DNA of 5,469 nt from Bacteroidales bacterium. GTDB lineage: Bacteria > Bacteroidota > Bacteroidia > Bacteroidales > WCHB1-69. The notes beneath the pieces are model-generated. The model saw nothing but the letters and a program-made list of their open reading frames with translations. It searched no databases and was not told where the DNA came from. Location: contig JAKSMH010000101.1 in assembly GCA_024400715.1 (NCBI GenBank), forward strand, positions 1 through 5,469, in the 5' to 3' direction. Shown in pieces: positions 1 to 4,928 of this stretch; within the stretch, counting starts at the first letter, position 1; every line of letters starts with the position of its first letter. The position numbers and the translations under genes were made by a program.

Positions 1-681
1 TATTTGAGAACCTGGTTTCATCAGGTCTGTCAGAAACTCAAACCCAACGGCAGCTTGTATCTTTGCGGTGACTGGAAATGCACGTCTGCTTTGCAAAGCG
101 TTGTCGAAGAGGAACTTACCATCCTAAACCGCATTACCTGGCAACGGGAAAAAGGTCGCGGAGCGAAAGCCAACTGGAAAAATGCGATGGAAGACATCTG
201 GTTTGCCGTCAAGAACCCCAAGGACTATTACTTCAACGTGGAAGCCGTCAAGCAAAAGCGGCGGGTGTTGGCACCCTATAAAATCGACGGCCAACCCAAG
301 GACTGGGAAGCGGGCACCGATGGCAATTTCCGCATCACCTACCCTTCCAATTTCTGGGACGACATCAGCGTTCCCTTTTGGTCGATGCCCGAAAACACCG
401 ACCATCCCACACAGAAACCAGAAAAGCTGTATGCCAAGCTGATATTGGCTTCTTCCAAGCCCGACGACATAGTTTTCGATCCTTTTATGGGAAGCGGAAC
501 CGCCTGCGTGGTGGCCAAAAAGCTGAAACGACATTATCTTGGCATAGAAATCAATAAGGAATATTGTCTATGTGCAGCCAAACGTTTGCAGTTGGCCGAA
601 AACGATACGGGCATTCAGGGCTATACTGACGGCGTTTTTTGGGAACGCAACAGTCTAAACGAACAACGAGGGAAAAAATAG
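1..681 (+). CDS. Site-specific DNA methyltransferase (adenine-N6 or cytosine-N4), beta class, 5'-truncated
   Basis: The frame is open from base 1 to a TAG at 679-681, giving 226 residues with no start of its own; the TTG at base 4 is probably internal. Counting from the first codon, visible parts are a Leu-Tyr-Leu strand (GSLYLCGDW, about 17-25), the stretch RGAKANWKNAMEDIWF (53-68) typical of this N6/N4 methyltransferase family, HPTQKPEKL (135-143, motif X) and FDPFMGSGT (159-167, motif I, the S-adenosylmethionine loop), followed by YLGIEI (motif II). Motif I lying C-terminal marks the beta arrangement, in which the catalytic DPPY/NPPY motif IV precedes the target-recognition region; it must therefore lie left of base 1. 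The product would methylate an amino group in a specific DNA site. The recognition site cannot be read from sequence, and whether it belongs to a restriction system or is an orphan is unknown: no endonuclease follows it. The family call is secure; the missing N-terminus is inferred. Confidence 0.93.
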   Translation, partial: YLRTWFHQVCQKLKPNGSLYLCGDWKCTSALQSVVEEELTILNRITWQREKGRGAKANWKNAMEDIWFAVKNPKDYYFNVEAVKQKRRVLAPYKIDGQPKDWEAGTDGNFRITYPSNFWDDISVPFWSMPENTDHPTQKPEKLYAKLILASSKPDDIVFDPFMGSGTACVVAKKLKRHYLGIEINKEYCLCAAKRLQLAENDTGIQGYTDGVFWERNSLNEQRGKK

Positions 682-704
682 ACATCCAAAACATACACGA
701 CGTT

Positions 705-725
705 TTCTCCAATTGGGAATTTTTT
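705..725 (+). terminator. Weak Rho-independent terminator candidate after the methyltransferase gene
   Basis: TTC-T-CC (705-710) can pair with GGGAA (715-719) around an AATT loop with one bulged T, and six T residues follow (720-725). It begins 23 bases after the methyltransferase stop codon, the expected place for a terminator. The stem has only three G-C pairs, so it may be inefficient or fortuitous. It abuts the candidate promoter of the transporter gene. Confidence 0.35.
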
Positions 726-727
726 AC

Positions 728-735
728 GATTTTTG
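728..735 (+). promoter_or_regulatory. Candidate Bacteroidota -7 promoter box of the transporter gene
   Basis: GATTTTTG matches the Bacteroidota -7 consensus TAnnTTTG at 5 of its 6 fixed bases (first T is G). It lies 20 bases upstream of the ATG at 756, nearly the same spacing as the box before the WYL gene. No convincing -33 TTG lies at normal distance: the nearest, at 713-715, is only 12 bases away and sits in the terminator hairpin. The transporter could instead be read through from the methyltransferase gene. Confidence 0.35.
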
Positions 736-755
736 CATTTTAATTTTATTTCAGA

Positions 756-2345
756 ATGAAAATACCACATACCTTTACCATCGTTTTTTCGATTATCGTG
801 CTTTGTGCCTTGATGACCTGGATTATTCCCGGCGGAGAATTTGACCGCCAAACCATCAGCGTTGACGGAAGCGAACGCAACATTGTCGTGGCCGATTCTT
901 TCCACCAGGTAGAAAGCCAACCGCAAACCTGGCAGGTTTTCACCGCGTTTTACAAGGGTTTTGAACGAACGGCCAACATCATCGTCTTCATCTTGATGAT
1001 TGGCGGCGGCTTTTGGATTATGAACGAAACCAACGCCATCAATGTGGGGATTTTCTCCTTTCTCAAAAAGACAAAACGACTACAGCAGCATAAACTTTTA
1101 GGCAAAATCGGAGTCAATAATATTATAATCATCCTGATCATGCTCATGTTCAGCTTGTTTGGCTCTGTGTTCGGGATGAGCGAGGAAACCATCGCATTCA
1201 TTGTCATCTTTGTTCCCTTGGCCATATCGATGGGCTATGATTCGATTACGGGCGTGTTGATGTGCTATGTGGCTGCCCATATCGGTTTTGCGGGTGCCAT
1301 GCTCAACCCATTCACCATAGGCATTGCCCAAGGTTTGTCGGGCCTGGCTCCTTTTTCCGGCATTGAATACCGTTTTGTATGCTGGTGCGTCTTTACCCTT
1401 ATCGCCATTGTTTTCACTTTGGTTTATGCCAATTATGTAAAGCGTAATCCCCAAAAGTCCATCACCTATCAGCTTGATGAATATTGGCGCAACAAGCAGG
1501 TGGAGGCCGAGGACGTGGAAAGTCGCCCCTCCACCTTGGCCACCTGGTTGGTTTACGGCGTGGTAGCGGCCATAATGGTTTTCTGTGCATTCCGCTTCCC
1601 CTATACCGACATCACCATCGGCAATGGCCAGTATCATATTATGCTGCTGCCCGTCATCGCCGGCATCTTCGTGCTGTTGGGAGCTTTCAGCGCTTGGAAA
1701 TCAGTACACAATTTCATCCTCACGCTTTTATTGCTTACCATTATTATGTTGGTGGTGGGCGTGTTAGGTTACGACTGGTATGTAATGGAAATTGCCGGAC
1801 TGTTTTTCGCTATGGGATTGTCCACCGGTTTGGCGTACAGCTTGAAATTCGACAAAATCATCCGCCTGTTTTTGGATGGATGTAAGGATATTATGGTCGC
1901 CGCATTGGTGGTGGGACTGGCAGGCGGCATCATCATCATCTTGGAAGACGGTAAAATCATCGACACCATCCTGCACGGCATCTCTCAGGCGATGACCGAC
2001 AGTGGCAAGGAAGGTGCCGTGGGGGCTATGTATGCCATCCAGACGGTCCTGAACATCTTTATCCCGTCCGGTTCCGCCAAGGCGGCATTGACCATCCCGA
2101 TGATGGCGGAATTTTCGGACATCATCAGCGTGTCGAGACAATTGACGGTGCTGGCGTTTCAGTTTGGTGACGGCATTACCAATATGATCACCCCGACTTC
2201 CGGCGTACTGATTGGCGTTCTCGGTGTGGCCCGCATCCCCTACGCCAAGTGGATGAAGTTTATCTGGCCCTTCATCCTTGGACTCATCATCGTGGGCTTT
2301 TTATTGTTATTGCCCCCGATTTACATAGGTTTTAACGGATTTTAA
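756..2345 (+). CDS. YfcC-family (DcuC/ArcD-like) inner-membrane transporter
   Basis: A complete 529-residue polytopic membrane protein of the ion-transporter superfamily (DcuC/YfcC group, which includes ArcD-like arginine/ornithine antiporters and C4-dicarboxylate carriers). It opens with the family signature: a short PHTFTI lead, a hydrophobic segment at about 7-24, then IIPGGEFDR (23-31). Further hydrophobic segments lie near 74-90, 122-140, 143-160, 165-190, 205-226, 262-279, 294-312, 319-338, 343-361, 378-397, 420-436, 481-492 and 502-525. The C-terminal half carries the conserved re-entrant-type block FIPSGSAKAALTIPMM (435-450) and QFGDGITNMITPTSG (469-483), rich in Ser, Gly, Asn and Pro as expected for a substrate/ion site. 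A soluble loop lies at about 228-260. The start is ATG with the signature directly following; there is no strong Shine-Dalgarno. Length is near what I expect for the family. The substrate cannot be deduced; amino acids or dicarboxylates are possible. Its stop is 4 bases from the stop of the convergent STAS gene. Confidence 0.9.
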   Translation: MKIPHTFTIVFSIIVLCALMTWIIPGGEFDRQTISVDGSERNIVVADSFHQVESQPQTWQVFTAFYKGFERTANIIVFILMIGGGFWIMNETNAINVGIFSFLKKTKRLQQHKLLGKIGVNNIIIILIMLMFSLFGSVFGMSEETIAFIVIFVPLAISMGYDSITGVLMCYVAAHIGFAGAMLNPFTIGIAQGLSGLAPFSGIEYRFVCWCVFTLIAIVFTLVYANYVKRNPQKSITYQLDEYWRNKQVEAEDVESRPSTLATWLVYGVVAAIMVFCAFRFPYTDITIGNGQYHIMLLPVIAGIFVLLGAFSAWKSVHNFILTLLLLTIIMLVVGVLGYDWYVMEIAGLFFAMGLSTGLAYSLKFDKIIRLFLDGCKDIMVAALVVGLAGGIIIILEDGKIIDTILHGISQAMTDSGKEGAVGAMYAIQTVLNIFIPSGSAKAALTIPMMAEFSDIISVSRQLTVLAFQFGDGITNMITPTSGVLIGVLGVARIPYAKWMKFIWPFILGLIIVGFLLLLPPIYIGFNGF

Positions 2346-2349
2346 TATC

Positions 2350-2655
2350 TTATTGAATATCCATAAAGTCGGTAAAACCAGTAACCTCAAAAACTTCCTT
2401 CACCGCTGGTTGAATGTGGCGAAGCGTCAGGTTGCAGCCTTTGGCCTGCAATCCCTTTTGTAAGGACAAAATGATACGCAATCCCTTGGATGAAGTGTAT
2501 TCCAACTTTTCCAAATCCAAGCAGACATTGGTGTTGTTTTCGTTCAGCACCTTGGCCACTGCGTCTTCCAACTGAGCGGCAGAATTGGATTCCAACAAAC
2601 CAATAAGTTGCAACACGGTTTGTTCTTTTTCTTTTAGAATATTGACTGTCAACAT
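2350..2655 (-). CDS. STAS-domain anti-sigma factor antagonist (SpoIIAA/RsbV-like)
   Basis: A 101-residue protein made of a single STAS domain, the usual length for a stand-alone anti-anti-sigma factor. The strand VCLDLEKLEY (44-53) leads to TSSKGLRIIL (54-63), the loop and helix that in SpoIIAA and RsbV hold the phosphorylated serine; by alignment with DS(S/T)GLG the acceptor is Ser56, with Ser55 in the place of the usual Asp. A C-terminal GFTDFMDI (93-100) matches the family's end. In the known switch, a RsbW/SpoIIAB-type kinase phosphorylates this serine and a PP2C phosphatase removes the phosphate, freeing the protein to bind the kinase. The phosphatase gene lies directly upstream, with 12 bases between its stop and this ATG, so the two are very likely co-transcribed and act together; no kinase gene is present here. 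The ribosome site is A/T-rich without a Shine-Dalgarno, common in Bacteroidota. The target pathway is unknown. Confidence 0.9.
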   Translation of the reverse strand: MLTVNILKEKEQTVLQLIGLLESNSAAQLEDAVAKVLNENNTNVCLDLEKLEYTSSKGLRIILSLQKGLQAKGCNLTLRHIQPAVKEVFEVTGFTDFMDIQ

Positions 2656-2667
2656 AATATGATATAA

Positions 2668-3981
2668 TTATACATTAAACTTCAAGGTTAGGATGGTCAT
2701 ATCGTCAAATTGTTCGGCGTCACCGACAAAGGCATTGACATCGGCAATGACACGCTCCGAAATCTGCTTGATATCGTCGTTGGGAGCCGCACTGTGAAGG
2801 GATTCCAACAAGCGTTCGTTGCCGAAGAAGCGATTGTCGTTGGTTTTGGCTTCGGTTATGCCATCGGTATATAAAAACAGCACATCGTTGGGATGTAATT
2901 GAAGATGTTCCACTTGAAAGTCATAATTTGGCGTGATTCCTATTGGACGATTGTGTTTGGCGGCAATAAGCTCGCCATTTACCACGGGCTTGTCTTGGCT
3001 GGCTTTGATAAATTCCATATCGCCGGTATTCATATTGAGACAAGCGGCGAACATCGTGCAGAACATATCCGAACGATTATCATTAGATATGGAATTATTC
3101 ATATTGGTGATAATATTTTTCAGAGGAAGTCCTGAGGATGCCTGTTGGAAAAACGCCTCATTGTGAATCGCCATCATCAAGGCAGCGGGAGTGCCTTTGT
3201 CACTAATGTCACCGATGCAAAAATAAAGATACGGCGTTGTTTGTCCCTGCTCATCCGCTTTGTCCACAAGCACATAATTGTACAAGTCGCCGCCAACTTC
3301 CCGAGCAGGTTTTAAATAACCAAACACCTGGGAGTTTCGCACCATATTCAACTTCTCGCTATCCGGCACCATATATTGTTGAACGTTGTGGGCGATATCC
3401 AGCTCGGTTTCCATACGTTCTTTGGCCATAATCATCTTTTTGATCTTCGGACTAAGCCATTTGCGATACATAAACATAGACAACACCACCGCCAATCCAC
3501 CCATCAAGAGCATAAAAGAACACTGTATAAAAATGTGGCGAAACAAAGGTTCTGCGGAAGAATACACCACCATATAAGAACCCGAAGATGGTGACTGGTG
3601 GGCAAAGATAACATAATAACGACCTCTGTTTCTTTTCAAAATGAATTTATCGAGCTCTAAGTCCTTGACATCTTTAATAAATTCAGGGACCTGCTGTCCT
3701 ACAATAAAATTGCCGTCCTTATCATAGAACATATTTTCACTATCCGAGATAAACATATATCTATCCAACAGATCTCTGGCCATTGTCGTATCGCCATTTT
3801 TAAGATGAGCATCCACGCGTTCAATACCAACATCCATTATTTGGCAATAATAATCGACTTCCTCACGCATCCACAGTTTTGTAAAGCCATAATCCGCAAT
3901 GATGACCAAGATGATCACGGGGAGAAAGAAGATAAGGAACATCTTTCTATTGGTAGATCTATAAAACGATGATTTTTTCAT
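2668..3981 (-). CDS. Membrane-anchored SpoIIE/RsbU-type PP2C serine phosphatase with periplasmic sensor region
   Basis: A complete 437-residue protein. A positively charged N-terminus and a membrane segment (about 14-36) are followed by roughly 112 probably periplasmic residues (37-148) containing FYDKDGNFIVG, reminiscent of Cache/PAS-like sensor folds, and a second membrane segment (149-171). A charged linker leads to the PP2C domain (about 187-437), which starts with the RsbU-like LDIAHNVQQYMVP (194-206). Metal-binding acidic residues are visible: EVGGD (Asp232), GDISDKG (Asp258), YTDG (Asp373) and DDMT (Asp426/427). The active site is thus complete. The usual NAGH.PP strand reads KASQDKPVV (326-334), a departure from the common form. 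The likely substrate is the phosphorylated STAS protein encoded just downstream, so an external signal would be converted into activation of a partner switch; this is inferred from family and position. The ATG lies 6 bases after the phosphopantetheinyl transferase stop, indicating an operon. No HAMP domain is evident. Confidence 0.9.
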   Translation of the reverse strand: MKKSSFYRSTNRKMFLIFFLPVIILVIIADYGFTKLWMREEVDYYCQIMDVGIERVDAHLKNGDTTMARDLLDRYMFISDSENMFYDKDGNFIVGQQVPEFIKDVKDLELDKFILKRNRGRYYVIFAHQSPSSGSYMVVYSSAEPLFRHIFIQCSFMLLMGGLAVVLSMFMYRKWLSPKIKKMIMAKERMETELDIAHNVQQYMVPDSEKLNMVRNSQVFGYLKPAREVGGDLYNYVLVDKADEQGQTTPYLYFCIGDISDKGTPAALMMAIHNEAFFQQASSGLPLKNIITNMNNSISNDNRSDMFCTMFAACLNMNTGDMEFIKASQDKPVVNGELIAAKHNRPIGITPNYDFQVEHLQLHPNDVLFLYTDGITEAKTNDNRFFGNERLLESLHSAAPNDDIKQISERVIADVNAFVGDAEQFDDMTILTLKFNV

Positions 3982-3987
3982 AATCTA

Positions 3988-4635
3988 TTATTTGTCAATT
4001 AGATATGTGGCCACAGAACAAGCGTATTGCTTTTGTTCATCCACCATAGTCTCAATTTGATATTTGTGTTGGCAGTCGTTCAGCACATCGTGAAGATTAT
4101 CGATCAGGCCGGTACCAAGCAGTTTGAGCACGGCCTCTTTTTGAGTCCACAGTTGCGTAAAGACCTTTGCTGGATTGTTGGAAGCATTGATTTGTTGGAT
4201 TTCCGCTTCGTTCATCGTCCGTTTTATCAATGGCGAATCGATATTGTGGAAAGACTCAATATCGACACCGACAGGTTGGTCGTTGATGGCTACAGCTATA
4301 CCGTTTTTACAGTGACTAAGGTTGAAATCCACGTTGGGAATGCGTTGTCCATCAGACTTGTTTTGAAAGAACGGTTTGCCGTGTTCGTTATAGACGAAAT
4401 TGCCATTCCAGGCGGACAATTGGTTAAGATTTTCCGAAGGATTTTGGGACAGAATTTGTTGAACGCCCAAGGTCAGCATTTCGTACGCTTTCAGGCAGGC
4501 ATATTGACCTTGCAAGAACTTGAACTGCAGGGCTTTTTCACGTCGTTGTGGGCATACCACCAGCAACAACCGGCGCACTTCCGCGTCGCTGCATTGGACC
4601 ATATCGTCGAAAACCTGCAAATACATCCTCTTCAT
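3988..4635 (-). CDS. Sfp-type 4'-phosphopantetheinyl transferase
   Basis: A 215-residue enzyme that transfers the phosphopantetheine arm of coenzyme A to a serine of acyl- or peptidyl-carrier proteins in the cytoplasm. Numbering from ATG 4635, family motifs appear in order: HGKPFF (85-90), NVDFNLSHC (101-109), VGVDIES (122-128) and LWTQKEAVLKLLGTGL (162-177). By comparison with Sfp, Asp125, Glu127 and Glu167 bind Mg and Lys171 is the lysine after WTQKE, so the active site looks intact. Length fits the Sfp group rather than the shorter AcpS type. Start choice: the frame extends back to a TTG at 4662, but a perfect -7 promoter box (4649-4656) lies inside that extension, so the longer form could not be translated from this promoter. 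AAGGA sits 7 bases before the ATG at 4635, a good Shine-Dalgarno. It is the first gene of an operon with the phosphatase and STAS genes. Its carrier-protein target is not in the window, so primary versus secondary metabolism cannot be decided. Confidence 0.92.
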   Translation of the reverse strand: MKRMYLQVFDDMVQCSDAEVRRLLLVVCPQRREKALQFKFLQGQYACLKAYEMLTLGVQQILSQNPSENLNQLSAWNGNFVYNEHGKPFFQNKSDGQRIPNVDFNLSHCKNGIAVAINDQPVGVDIESFHNIDSPLIKRTMNEAEIQQINASNNPAKVFTQLWTQKEAVLKLLGTGLIDNLHDVLNDCQHKYQIETMVDEQKQYACSVATYLIDK

Positions 4636-4648
4636 CTTTAAATCCTTG

Positions 4649-4656
4649 CAAAGATA
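4649..4656 (-). promoter_or_regulatory. Bacteroidota -7 promoter box of the PPTase-phosphatase-STAS operon
   Basis: On the minus strand this reads TATCTTTG followed by C, a perfect match to TAnnTTTG. Transcription would start a few bases downstream, leaving a leader of about 10 bases that contains the AAGGA Shine-Dalgarno before the ATG at 4635. No clear -33 TTG is seen at the usual distance. It is the only strong promoter-like site I see for the three-gene operon. Confidence 0.65.
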
Positions 4657-4694
4657 CGACAATTTATTTTAAATAATCATTGTCAGTATTTTTC

Positions 4695-4793
4695 GTGATT
4701 TTCAGGGCGGCTCGGCTCCTGACGTCGCCGCCGTGCTTTCCAGGGGTTCCGTGCTCGCCACGCTCGCACCGCCTACGGCGCCCTTCCAATCAC
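4695..4793 (-). repeat. GC-rich structured intergenic element (possible dispersed Bacteroidota repeat or small RNA)
   Basis: Between the divergent genes lies an abrupt GC island: 60 of 79 bases at 4705-4783 are G or C (76%), in strongly A/T-rich surroundings. It is enclosed by a 6-bp inverted repeat, GTGATT (4695-4700) and AATCAC (4788-4793). Inside are hairpin arms GGCGGC/GCCGCC (4706-4711, 4727-4732), GTGC/GCAC (4751-4754, 4766-4769) and CGCC/GGCG with a 3-base loop (4770-4773, 4777-4780), plus direct repeats CCGTGC (4731-4736, 4749-4754). Read on the minus strand it has GATTGGAAGGG near its 5' end and CCTGGAAAGC then TCAGGAGCCG near its 3' end. From memory, GATTG(G/A)A ... GGAAAGC ... AGGAGC elements recur between genes in many Bacteroidota genomes; this could not be checked here. 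No start codon with a plausible coding frame is apparent. Function is unknown; no second copy occurs in the window. Confidence 0.5.
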
Positions 4794-4890
4794 TACCGCA
4801 AACAGAGACGAAGGATAATTTACAACTTCAAATAAACATAAAAATAGCACTTTCTGTAAAAATTGTGGCAAAAAGTAAATAAAATTAGTA

Positions 4891-4905
4891 AAAAATCGTA
4901 TTTTT
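4891..4905. promoter_or_regulatory. Short dyad overlapping the WYL gene promoter, possible operator
   Basis: AAAAAT-CGT-ATTTTT is a perfect 6-bp dyad with a 3-base centre that overlaps the -7 box of the WYL regulator gene. A second, wider inverted repeat, GCAAAAA (4868-4874) and TTTTTGC (4901-4907), also ends in the box. Dimeric HTH-WYL regulators often control their own genes through such sites. The region is so A/T-rich that both repeats could be chance. Confidence 0.25.
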
Positions 4906-4906
4906 G
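4899..4906 (+). promoter_or_regulatory. Bacteroidota -7 promoter box of the WYL regulator gene
   Basis: TATTTTTG followed by C is a perfect TAnnTTTG match, 22 bases upstream of the ATG at 4929, which leaves a leader of roughly 16 bases. No TTG stands at the usual -33 position (the stretch is all A and T), so the promoter may be weak or depend on an activator. Confidence 0.55.
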
Positions 4907-4928
4907 CATTAATTAAACGCATCCATTC

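Noticed and set aside
124..534. Open frame of 136 codons on the minus strand opposite the methyltransferase
   Set aside because: It overlaps conserved methyltransferase motifs and shows no promoter, ribosome site or domain.
1098..1637. Open frame of 179 codons on the minus strand inside the transporter gene
   Set aside because: The + strand protein is continuous and carries the transporter signatures; the antisense product is His/Gly-rich with no recognisable fold or start signals.
2341..2375. Possible terminator between the convergent transporter and STAS genes
   Set aside because: Only a short ATAT/ATAT pairing without G-C content or a T-tract is present.
4027..4641. Open frame of 204 codons on the + strand, opposite almost the entire phosphopantetheinyl transferase gene
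   Set aside because: The minus-strand product has every Sfp-family motif in order, a promoter and a ribosome site; the opposite frame shows no recognisable domain and is best explained as a reading shadow.
4705..4793. GC-rich island as a small coding gene, integron attC site or CRISPR repeat
   Set aside because: No start with a plausible coding frame was found; there is no integrase or adjacent cassette, and no regularly spaced repeated units.
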